This document shows positions 11,261-21,150 of a stretch of DNA of 64,000 bases, one piece after another. The translations under genes and the position numbers were made by a program. The notes below the pieces were generated by a model that worked only from the letters and a program-made list of their open reading frames with translations, was not told the DNA's origin and did no database searches. The stretch is from Mustela lutreola (taxonomy: Eukaryota > Chordata > Mammalia > Carnivora > Mustelidae): assembly GCF_030435805.1 (NCBI RefSeq), contig NC_081292.1:182428497-182492496 (forward strand), in the 5' to 3' direction. Within the stretch, counting starts at the first letter, position 1. Each line of letters opens with the position of its first letter.

Positions 11261-12124
11261 GTGAGCCCAAGGGCAAGGGCCAGGACACGAAGAATCCAGA
11301 ACGGGCTCTGGCCTCCCTCGACAGTCTGGGTTTCTCCCTTATGGATTTGGGGGAAATTATTCCCTATTTGTATTTATCCAAACGCCCTCTGGGGTAGGGA
11401 GTTGGGGGACTGGGCGTGCTTCCGACCCCATCCTCCAGTCAAGCCTGGCTGTGGTCGTCCTTGCGGTGACGCAAACCTTACTAACCTGGATTTTACTCCT
11501 CCTGTTTTAGGGCGCTTTACTCTTGGCATTCACCTTCATATGCCATATGACCCTCAAGAGCAATTCCTCACCACTGAAGAGAGACCCAACGGGGGCTCCA
11601 GTGGCTCCCAGCGCTTGTTCTCAGCACTCCATAAGTAGAGTGAGCAAACCCTTACCTTTGCTTTCACTGGAGAATTTCCTCTATGCTCCTTCCCCCATGG
11701 ACATTTGGCCCAGCCTGACCACCTTGTTCCCTCACTCAATTTTTATTGAGCACCTGCTCTGTGTCCAGGACTGTGCTGGGTTTGAGGATAACAACAAGAT
11801 TGATGTGACCCCTGCCTCCTTTAATGTAGCTTACACTCTAGTAAGGGAGACTCTCAGTGCACCCACGAACGCTCATAAACAAAAGATGATCGACTTTACA
11901 GAATGATAAACACTGTAAGGAAAAGAGTCTGATATGATGAACAGTAAGTGCCAGGAACAGCATCACCCAGGAGGTAACAAATGAACCTGCTTGCCAAGAC
12001 ACTCCAGGTAGTGGGAGGCTCTGAGGTGGGAATGAACGTGGCCATTGGGAGAAAGGAGGGCTGGCCAGCATTGTAGATTGCCAGGAGCTGGGGCTGCTGC
12101 TTCTGGCCAATGAGTCCTTTTAGT

Positions 12125-12300
12125 CACAGGACGTTGAGCAGTAAGAGCATTGGCTCTGGAGTCAAGGGATTTAGGTTCTAATGGTCCTCTGACACTGGCT
12201 GCGGGAATGTGGAGGGGGGCCTCCTAGTGCCTCAGTTTCCACGTCTGTATGTCCAAGCCTACCTCACTGGACTGTTGTTGAGTCTATGAAGGCACTTGGC
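12125..12300 (+). repeat. MIR SINE remnant
   Basis: Forward MIR: agagcattggctctggagtcaa near the head, then gtgcctcagtttccacgtct and a ctgttgttgagtctatgaag tail. Confidence 0.8.
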
Positions 12301-12542
12301 TCATGGGAACAACAAAATAGTAGTTCCCTTTTCACTCTCCCCTCCACTTCTGCTGAAATACCCGTTCCATTAAGGGAAACTCACGATTTTGCCAGAAGTC
12401 TTTGTGCCTTATTGACGGGTATGGCTATGATGGTTAGGAAATTCGGCTGTAAATTGGGAGGAAATGTCCTCCCTGCAGCTTCCGTTGGAGGCCCCAAGCC
12501 TTTCCTCCTCCTTCCCCGCCCCACTCTCTACCTTTCTCCCCA

Positions 12543-12543
12543 A

Positions 12544-12574
<31 letters not shown>

Positions 12575-12577
12575 GCC
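12543..12577. repeat. (AC)n-(GC)n alternating tract
   Basis: Nine AC units (12543-12560) run directly into eight GC units (12561-12576), making a continuous purine-pyrimidine alternation of about 34 bp with Z-DNA potential, about 820 bp upstream of the CRYBA2 TATA box. Confidence 0.95.
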
Positions 12578-13166
12578 ACTGGGATTGAGGACAATAGCCT
12601 AGAAACTTCAGGTCCCGACCGGAGTCTCCAGAGCCGGGAACTCTGGCGACTGGGAGCGTAGCGCTGAGGTTGAAACATTCTACCTACAGTGAGCCGCTCC
12701 CTTAGTTACTATTATTTCTAAGCGTTTCCTAAATCCGCGCCCTCGGTAGGGCGGTTTACGTTTCCTGAGCTCAGCGCCGCCTTGCGGCGAGTCCTGGTTA
12801 TTGCTTTCTCTTGGCCTCTCTGCCCAAGTAAACTCCGGGAGCGCCGAGCCGGGAGTTGAGCGCTGGTCTGGGAACTCAAGCTTGGGAGGAAAGGAGCCAC
12901 AATGGGAAAGAAGACCGAGGGTATGAGGAAAGTCTCTTGCGGAGAGCCGCGTCTGATCCCGTCCAGCGTCGCTCGAAAGAGGTAGGAGGTGGAGTTTAGA
13001 CGTTGGATAGAACTCCCGAGCCTCAAGTCAAGAATTTGAGGTCTTAGCCGGGTGGCCTGGTACCCGGGTACCCTGGTACCCGGAGGTACCAGAGTGGCCT
13101 GGTACTTCCATCACTAAAGGGCTAGGCCAGGGAGGGCGCATTCTGCCCAGAGGTCGCGAGCGCTTT

Positions 13167-13350
13167 GCCTGACTCAGGCCCCCCAAAAAGAAAAAGCGGA
13201 GTCAGCCTCAGCTGCGGCGGGCGCAGGATGTATGCCTCAGCACTTTCTATTGTGATTCCCGAGGGCTGGGGCCAGATTGACTGCTTTGGGAAAGGCCTGG
13301 GCTCCCCCAAAGGACACCAGAACTGACCGCAGCCTGCCCGCTGACTCAGC
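13167..13350 (+). promoter_or_regulatory. CRYBA2: CRYBA2 upstream MARE/AP-1-type palindromes
   Basis: Two odd-length palindromes carry the TGACTCA core: GCCTGACTCAGGC (13167-13179) and GCTGACTCAGC (13340-13350). A half-site-like agtcagcctcagctg lies between them near 13200. GCTGACTCAGC is the inner 11 bases of the T-type Maf recognition element (TGCTGASTCAGCA). Maf proteins are established activators of lens crystallin genes, and MafA/MafB act in islets. Binding here is inferred. Confidence 0.5.
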
Positions 13351-13396
13351 TCCCCCACCCCAGCGAAAGAGAATGCGGGAGGGGGGCGAGGCCCAT

Positions 13397-13403
13397 TATA
13401 AAG
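13397..13403 (+). promoter_or_regulatory. CRYBA2: CRYBA2 TATA box
   Basis: TATAAAG within a GC-rich context, 47 bases after the proximal MARE-like palindrome. It predicts a start near 13425-13432 and a short non-coding first exon. Confidence 0.75.
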
Positions 13404-13424
13404 ACCCGCACGCCCGGCCCACGC

Positions 13425-13467
13425 GCAGCCTCTCCGATTTCCGTCAGTACAACCCTCACCCCACCCG
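13425..13467 (+). other. CRYBA2: CRYBA2 non-coding exon 1 (predicted)
   Basis: The segment from the TATA-predicted start to a good donor (cacccg/gtgaat, GT at 13468-13469) lies before the coding exon that opens after cgcccgcag. Beta/gamma-crystallin genes commonly have a separate short 5' exon. The exact start is not visible. Confidence 0.6.
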
Positions 13468-13654
13468 GTGAATACTCGGGCTGGGTCAGGGTGTCTCCGG
13501 GGCGGGGGAGGGCGAGGTGACGGAGTTCCGCTAGCAGCCCGGGTCCAGCCAGGTGTTCTTCACCCTGTCCCAGCCCGGGTTGGGCGGGTCTGGGCCCCGA
13601 AGGGCGCCTGTCAGACGCTGAACCTTTGGTCCTGCCCTTCTCGCCCGCAGCGGC

Positions 13655-16554
13655 ATGAGCAGCGCCCCCGCGCCGGGCCCGGCGCCCGCCAGCCTCACAC
13701 TCTGGGACGAGGAGGACTTCCAGGGCCGCCGCTGCCGGCTGCTGAGCGACTGCGCGAACATCGCCGAGCGAGGAGGCCTGCGCAGGGTGCGCTCTGTCAA
13801 GGTGGAAAATGGCGCGTGAGTGTCGGTCCAGGAACCGCCAGGCTGCGTTGGGGGGCGCCGGGATCCCCTGGCCTAAGCTCCAAGCCTGCGACCTCAGCTC
13901 TCGGCCCTCCTTTCCCTAGACTGTTAGCCCTGCCTGGGAGTGAGCGACCCACATAGGGAATCCCTTGGCCTCCCCAGAACTCGCCATAAGACAAAATGTG
14001 TGAACCAAAGAGATAAAGGCGACGGACAACACTTTGCGGGTGCCGGGTGGAACCAGCCTGAACCCTGAAGCGGTTCCTAGTGTAGTTATTTCCTATCCAG
14101 AGTTTTTCTCTGTGCAGTTAGATGGCTCTGCGTTAAATCCCTTCCTCGCGCTCCACCCTGGTCTCTGAGAGCCTGGGGCCCCCTGACTACTGCAGGTTGT
14201 TGCTATCACGAGTCGCTACTGCAGGTTGGGGGACGGGGGCGTCCTACACCTACCTTTGCAAGCACCTAAATCCTCGGGGTAGGAACTCTTGGTTGGGTGA
14301 TCTTCAGAAGCTGGAAAATTCCTTCCAACCTGCGGAGCCTAAGCTGGAAGTCTGGGTCTCTCAAATCCTGGATAGCAAGATTTAGGGTCTTCAGCTTCTA
14401 GAGGAGGCCAGATTGCCATGAGCTGTGTAAGTCAGGGTAAGGGCCTGGGGTTGAAGAAAAAGACTGGTTTCAGTCTTCTCTAACACAATAGGGTTGAGAG
14501 TGGGGAGGAAGGTGTGAGGCTGGGGTAGATGCCTCCCACGTTCCTTTATCTTTCCCCAGTTGGGTGGCCTTTGAGTACCCCGACTTCCAGGGACAGCAGT
14601 TCATTCTGGAGAAGGGTGACTATCCTCGCTGGAGTGCCTGGAGCGGCAGTGGAGGCCATCACAGTGACCAGCTGCTCTCCTTCCGCCCGGTGCTCTGCGC
14701 AGTAAGCACAGCAGCCCCCCCACACACACACAACCTAGCTCCTAGCTTCAGACCCTGACTCCACCATGGCACCTCAGAAAGGCTGTCCAGTCACTGTATG
14801 GGGACATATAAATACAATTCCTAGATGGGTGGTGCCGGCATTACTTCCCAGAACCAGAAGTATATCTACAAGTTCAAAAAGTGGGCCCAAGTCAGGTACC
14901 CAAAATCAGCACCACGGACAGCACCAAGACTGAGCTTGAGCACCTATGGATCTTCACTTCGTGTCCTCCACACCTATGAGAGAGTGCCTCTGTCATCACA
15001 CAGTCCTGTAAGGCTGGGGTGGCTGCTGTTAGCCTCATACACAGGTGTGGAAATGGGGCTCAGAAGGAGCCTTCGGACACAAGAGTTAACATGAAGACGA
15101 GACTAGAACTCAATTCGGGGATCATTGGAGAAAAGGGGTCAGTCTCTGTGTGTATGTATGTGGAGTAAGGGTTGGCAATGAATCAAATAAGTCCCTGGAG
15201 GGCGGGATCTCATTTCTCACTTGTGCTGACTTAGGTACCATGTGTTGAGGCCTGTGGCTGAGAGGTAGAGGGCAAAGAGCAAATGCTGACTTAGCTTAAT
15301 TTCTCCATTCCAGGAGAGGAAGACTCTAGGGCTATGGAAGGCAAGACCCAACCAACACTGATCCCTGCCCTGTCTGTTCTGACTCTGTCATCCCTTAGCT
15401 GGATTCAGTCCTTTGCGAGACTGTACCCAAGGTCCTGGCCAGGAGATTGAGTAGTCAATGAGGCCTTTAGGAAAATTATCTTGGTTAATGGGCCAAATTT
15501 CTCTCGGGATCTCTGATTTGCCTTCTGCAAATAGGTCCATATTATAAGATGCCCTCTAGCCTTGACCTGGAAGGGTCTCTGGGGAAACCCTCAGTTTCTG
15601 CACCTCCAGTCAAAGCCACAGAAGGGACTAGGCTGGGGACTTCTAAACATCCCAGCTTCCCAGATTGTTATGGACAAGATGGACTGATTTCTGGGAATGT
15701 CTGTGGAGCCAAAGTGTCTGCACAGCTGTGTTGGGAGGGAAGATGGGGAAAATAGGACTGAGGATGTACCCATTAACACTTCTTTGGAGGGCCTGACCTG
15801 TCCACCACCACCTTTCAGAATCACAGTGACAGCCGTGTGACACTGTTCGAGGGGGAGAACTTCCAGGGCAGCAAGTTTGAACTCAGCGATGACTACCCAT
15901 CCCTGCCCTCCATGGGCTGGGCCAGCAAGGATGTGGGTTCCCTCAAAGTCAGCTCTGGAGCGTGAGTCCTGGGACTGGAACAAAGGAGATGAGAAGAGAA
16001 GGGAGGCAATTGTCATCAGGGAGGGAGGTTGGGAAAGGTGATGCTGTGCTAAGAGACATGGTAAAGAGATGCTGGGAGCTGAGAGATGGGGGAAGTGAGA
16101 TGATGGAGACAGACTGTGGGGTCAGGCAGTAGGAGATAGGAGTCAGGGAGCCAATGTGGAGATAGAGGAAAGGATTTTTTAAAAGATGGATGAAGAGGCA
16201 ATGGAGGGTGGGAATAGGGGACAAGGGGAGGACTATGATAAGACCTGGAGCAGTGGGCAGGGCAAGAAGAGATCCATGTAGGGAAAGTTGAAGCAATGGT
16301 TTTGGAGCTGGGGGGCAGGGGCTGAGAAAGGAGGGCTACTAATGGGGGACATTGGTGGGGATGCAGGCAGAGGCTGCTTACCACCCTTGTGCTCTCACTG
16401 GCCTAGGTGGGTGGCCTACCAGTACCCAGGCTACCGGGGCTACCAGTATGTACTGGAGCGGGACCGGCACAGTGGGGAGTTCCGTACCTACAGTGAATTC
16501 GGCACACAGGCCCACACTGGGCTGCTGCAGTCCATTCGAAGAGTCCAGCATTAA
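13655..16554 (+). CDS. CRYBA2: CRYBA2, beta-crystallin A2
   Basis: Acidic beta-crystallin, a structural protein of the eye lens that pairs with other beta-crystallins to keep the lens clear; it is also expressed in endocrine cells. Coding exons are 13655-13815, 14560-14701, 15819-15961 and 16407-16554. They join in phase to give 197 residues, the length of the human protein. The first ATG follows acceptor cgcccgcag by four bases. The exon pattern is that of the family: the first coding exon holds the N-terminal arm plus Greek key 1 (starting [17 protein letters not shown]), and each later exon encodes one Greek key ([39 protein letters not shown]). The C-terminus SIRRVQH matches the human one. 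No stops or broken splice sites were seen. The introns hold an MIR remnant (about 15.0-15.1 kb) and otherwise featureless unique sequence. Confidence 0.98.
15000..15115 (-). repeat. MIR SINE remnant in CRYBA2 intron
   Basis: Diverged reverse-MIR pattern: cacaggtgtggaaatggggctcag followed by gactagaactcaattc. Confidence 0.45.
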
Positions 16555-16589
16555 GCTTCACTGCCTTGTAACTTCTCCTGAGGACCCTC

Positions 16590-16595
16590 AATAAA
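16590..16595 (+). terminator. CRYBA2: CRYBA2 poly(A) signal AATAAA
   Basis: A canonical AATAAA 36 bases after the TAA stop, followed by a T-rich stretch (cctcttgcctctttcttgatg), defines a very short 3' UTR, as is usual for crystallin genes. Confidence 0.92.
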
Positions 16596-17724
16596 GGCTC
16601 CTGAACCTGCCTGCCCCTCTTGCCTCTTTCTTGATGTCTTGCTTTGTAATCTTCATCCTAATTCTTCTTAAGGTCCTTGACTGCCAACCTGACCCTCCTC
16701 TCAAGCTTTAGGATTCTTGACTATGGAGCATAAACGGGCTGAGGATATATGTGACTAGACCCTGATAGGGCTAAGAAAACTACTGGTAAGAATCCTGGGG
16801 ATCCTGTTAAATACAACCAGTCCCACACCTCTCCTTGGTCAAGGCTGATGAGCTTGGGCCATGTGTACCATAGCACACATGATGCATTTGTCATCCTCTG
16901 GTTCGGGTGCACACAGTTGTACAGCAGGGCTCATAGCTGAATTTCAACCACCTGGGCCAGGCACCTGCATGCCTGCACAGCAGGACCTCTTTAACGGTAT
17001 GCAGAGCTCCCCAGCATATTTCCAGCCTTTCTCTTTGCCCTGACTCCCTATCCAACTGAGCAAACCATGCATCCTTTTCCCAGCTTTATAGAATTTCTGC
17101 TTTATAAAGAAGCAAAACTGTAAGAGGAGAGATGGATGAGAGGTCCCCCTGCCTCCCAGGGCCTTCTAAAGGGGAGACTTTCTCTGAGTGGAGCCCCCAG
17201 ATCCTTTGTCTGAATCATAACAATCCCATCATGATATTGAGCTCCGGCATTGACAAAGCATTTTCATACCCTTCCTCTCAGCTGTTCCAAAGAACCCTCT
17301 CTTCATTCTTCCTCTCCCTCCCCTCTCTTTGGAGGATTGGTGAGTTGGAGAGGCCACTCCTCACCCACTGACCACAGTGAGCCTGGATTCTGGAGCAGGT
17401 GGCAGAAGCCCTCAGGCATCCTGGGGCTGAGTGGTAGCAGCACCAGAGCCCCTGGCACCAGTGCAGGTTCTACCCAGTTCCCCATTTGGCCCAGTTAATG
17501 GCACACATGATCCCACATAGGCAGGGCCCTCAAAGCCCTTGGGACTCCCCTTATTCTGTCACTCAGGGATGCTTGTGACTTCAAGCCCATAGGGGACCTA
17601 TCAATAAGGAGGAGTGGCCCAGGTCATTGCCCAAACCCAGAGAAGGTAACCAATATTGGAGAACAGTTAGACTTGGACTTGAGCCATTCCCAGGGGTCCA
17701 CCTGTGCAAAGTCAGGCATCTGCT

Positions 17725-17915
17725 CCTGTGGGAAGAGCCCTGGACTAGAAGTCAGAACATCTGGGATCTAATCATATAGCATCCTTGAACCTCCATTCCC
17801 TCACTTGCAAAGTGGGGCTATTGATCCCTACCTTGTTGGTCTCACGGAGTTGTGAGGATTCAAGGAGAAACCACTAAAAATGCTTGTGGTATTATGAAAA
17901 AGCACTTGGGCAGTC
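17725..17915 (+). repeat. MIR SINE remnant
   Basis: Forward MIR: ctggactagaagtcagaacatc, then tccctcacttgcaaagtgggg and a gagttgtgaggattcaagg tail. Confidence 0.8.
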
Positions 17916-18329
17916 AAAGTAGGGCCTTCATTCTCCTGCACTGGTCCCCCACCACCATGGATTCCAGGGTAGGGCCGAGGGAGCAAGGGACAGAATTCTG
18001 AATAGGCCATGAGTTCTGCTTTCTAAATGGATGGGTTCTAGAGCCCATGACCCTGTTGCATTTGGTTCCTCTAAAACCTTCCATACTTAATCCATTTCAT
18101 CAATCAGGAAGGAAGCTGGGCTGTCTGAGAGGGAGAAGGCTTGATGAGACCAGTGACAAAACAGGGCTTGAACCCTGGGCTCTTGATCCTAAATTCAGAC
18201 TGTTAAGGGAAGGCTGACCAGAGCTGGGGTTAAAAGCCTCAGGCCTCAGCAGAACCCCACACTTCTGTGGGCCCCAAAAGAGTCTGGAGTCCCTGCCTGG
18301 TCACAGACTCCTAACTGTCCCCTTGGAGA

Positions 18330-18520
18330 ATGGTAATAGTAATAATAGCTTAATGTTTAGAGCCTGTCTGAGTGGTCAGCATGGGCTATATAAGCCTCAT
18401 AATTCTGTATGGTAGATACTGTAATCCCATTTTATAGATGTAGAGACTAACTTCCCCCAAAGTCATACAACTAAGAAATGAGGGAACCAGAGTTGAACCT
18501 AGAACCCATACAAACGAGCC
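18330..18520 (-). repeat. MIR SINE remnant
   Basis: Reverse MIR: taatcccattttatagatgtag followed by agtcatacaactaagaaatg and ccagagttgaacctag. Confidence 0.8.
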
Positions 18521-20268
18521 TCAGAGCCCAGCAGCCCTTCTCCCTTCTTCCTGCTTTGCAGGGGTAAGAATGGGCAAAAGATCTACTATCTCCCATTCCT
18601 TTTGGAGGGTATGTGGCTGCTGGGAAGAGTCAGCAAGATTGCTTCAGGAATGGCAGTGGGAGCTTGAATAGGACACTCCCTGTTTCTAGGACTGAGTGTT
18701 CCCGTCTGTACAACTAGGGAGTTGAGAGAGCTAATATTTGCTGCAGCCTTTGTCAATACAAACCTTCTAGGGTTTCCTGGACCTAGGGGTCCAACTCTGC
18801 TTCCCACACTGGTGCCTAAGGAGTAGGGGCTTAGAGGCCAAGCTAGGAGTCTTCTCACTTTTCCAACCTCCTCCTATTCTAGACAGGTTGATGGTCAGCA
18901 AAAACCTGTGGGTCTGGGACCCAGCCAGGTGAGAGGAGGATGGAGAAGAAGCTGCCTGGGACTCATCTATTGGCTGCACTCAGCCAAGGCCAAAGGGGAT
19001 GAAAGAGGTCATCCCCTTTCTGATGCAGCCAAGACCCAGGGACAGTGGGCTGGAGGGGGAGCACCTCTCAGCCTCTTTCCAGAGCTCACCTACCCCTTCA
19101 GCACCTGAGTCCTCTGTGAGGCACAGAGCCTGAGCTGTTGATCAACAGTCCAGAGCTGGGATATCTGGATAGACCTCCAGCTCTGAGCACCTGTCCCTTC
19201 TGTCTGTCTCAGCCTTCTGCTGAGAGCATTGAATGAACCCCACTGCCTCCCCACTCTTTCAGCTCTGGCCTCCTGCTCATCATTTTCTATCTGGGAAAGA
19301 AATAAGAAGGCATGAAGGAAAGAGATTGGAACCTCATCTCCACCTCCAAGGCCCTCCCCTCTCGTGAAGTCCTGGGTTTGGTCTCCAGCAAACATCCTAA
19401 TCTCTTATCTTTCTCCCCACCCCACCCCCTGCCTGCAATTTCTCATCTACATCTTCCTTTAGGGTCCTGGACTCTGCCTCCCTCACTCCTCCTTCAACAA
19501 AGGCGAACACTCCAGCAATTGCAGCAAGTGAGGAATGAACCTGGGCCCTGCAGAACTCCTCAAGTTGGACTCTCTAGCCATCATCAGTCAGACACCACAG
19601 GATCATGGATCCTGCAGGAAATTTGCCCACTCTGATCCATGTGCTCTGGAGTCCCAGGCCTCCTCACCTCCTGGGCTCAAGCAGCAAGAGAGAAAGGCCT
19701 TCAGATTACCAATTCTGACACTAGCCGTCAGGTGCTGCCTGGCTGCAGGTGGGTTCCTAAGCCCAGAGCCTCATCTGCAGCTAGCATCCCTCCTTAGCTA
19801 GCCTCTTTTGAGCCAGGAAGCCCCACAGGTACTCAGAGACTTCAGGCCCCCTGGGAACCACATTCAGCTTTGCTAATACACAGTCAGTGTCTTTGGAAGG
19901 GATTTCAGCCTCCACACCTCCCCTGGGTTGGAGACCTTATACAATACACAACGCTGTTTCCGTCATTCTACTCCTGCTAGAACAAGGTGCCAACTGCAGC
20001 CTGGTTCAGGGACAACCAGGAGGCCAGTAGTTGAGATGGTGGATGGTAGGCTGGCATGACAGGGGATGGGGAAGGATGGAAGAGCAATTCTTCTGGGGGA
20101 AATGGAAAGGGGCTCCTGAGCCTCCTGCCTGACACAAATTGTCAGGACCAAATGAATGAAAAAAGGAGGGGAAGGAGAGACATAGGACAGAGAGAGTAGA
20201 GACAGGAAGCCGGAAGGCACTGAAGAGGCTAGATGAGGGAGAAGGAGAGACCTAGAAAGGGGGAGGAA

Positions 20269-20893
20269 AGATAAACCGCTAGAAGTTGTGGGGGGAAGAC
20301 CCGGCGCTGGCCCAGAGGCCTGGAAAGGCAAGAAACGGGCCAAAGCAAGAGGGAGACGGGGAAGGAGATCCGGTCTCTAGGGAAGAGCAGAGAGTGAGAG
20401 AGGAGGAAGAGGGAGGAGGCTCAGGGAGGAGGAGGGAGCGGAGATAACGGGAGCAACTGCTGCCCGGGCCGGGAGCGGAGCGACAGGCGAGAGGGAGGGA
20501 AGCGGAAATTTAAAAGTGAAGATGCAGATAACGCAGCCTGGAGACGGGAACCCGGGTGGGGGTGGGGGGAGAAGGGGGAGGAGAGTGGGGCGGTGATGGG
20601 GGCTGCAATGGGCGGGAGGAGGGGCTGTGGCCCCTGGGGTCCAAGGTGGGGCCGGGTACCCTGCCCCACGCTGTTTGCTCAGAGTCAAGGAGGCGGAAAA
20701 GAAATGCGCTCCCGACCCCTATCAGAGTGGGAGGCCCAAGCCCATCCCCCGCGCGTCTCCCGGGTTGCGGGGCGCTGGGGGCTGCTGGGCGCGCTTGGCT
20801 GCGGCGCGGCGTGTTGGAGACTTTATTGCGATCGGGCGATAAGAGGGGCGGGGGCGGGGTCCGGGGGGCCGAGGCAGCTTCGCTTTAATTAAA
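20269..20893 (+). promoter_or_regulatory. FEV: FEV 5' regulatory region with GATA sites
   Basis: Four GATA cores lie within 900 bases of the FEV start codon: AGATAA at 20269-20274, 20442-20447 and 20526-20531, and GATAAG at 20838-20843. A 10-bp palindrome TTTAATTAAA (20884-20893), a homeodomain-type site, follows, and a run of four or more G-tracts lies at 20554-20578. GATA2/3 acting directly on the FEV/Pet-1 promoter is established in serotonin neurons. Equating these particular sites with the characterised ones needs an alignment. Confidence 0.55.
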
Positions 20894-21150
20894 ACGGAAA
20901 TTGCGGCCCCTGCCCGCGCGGGGGGCCGGAGGGTTCCAGGCAGCCTGGTAGCTGGGAGCATCGCTCCAGGACCCCTTCCATCCCCCGCCACACCCGGGCA
21001 GCCCCCTCCCGCCAGGCCCTGCCGGACCCGCGCCGTCTCCTTGTCACCCGCGGTTGCCTCGGGCGGGGATCGGTGCCCCGAGCGCAAAGCCTGACGCGTC
21101 CCCCTTTCTCATCCCCACCCCCACCTCCCACCACCCAGTCCCTGGCGGCG

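Larger units (their letters stand above)
5300..13166. other. MIR375-CRYBA2 intergenic region
   Basis: About 8 kb that is notably free of SINE insertions. It contains MIR remnants (near 5.6, 8.7, 10.6 and 12.2 kb), several poly(C)/poly(G) runs (for example 6443-6456, 6827-6858, 8032-8043, 8249-8258, 9176-9186, 10017-10027), a CpG-rich block at about 10.8-11.25 kb, and the alternating purine-pyrimidine tract at 12543-12577. No protein-coding exon could be recognised. The apparent frames lack similarity and codon structure. Confidence 0.6.
16640..20260. other. CRYBA2-FEV intergenic region
   Basis: Unique sequence with two MIR remnants (17.7-17.9 and 18.3-18.5 kb) and a perfect short hairpin at 18992-19019. 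It becomes purine-rich (GGA/GAGA) from about 20.1 kb toward FEV. No exon was recognised. Confidence 0.6.

Noticed and set aside
10881-11264. 127-codon frame in the orphan CpG block
   Set aside because: No similarity, start context or splice structure; composition explains it.
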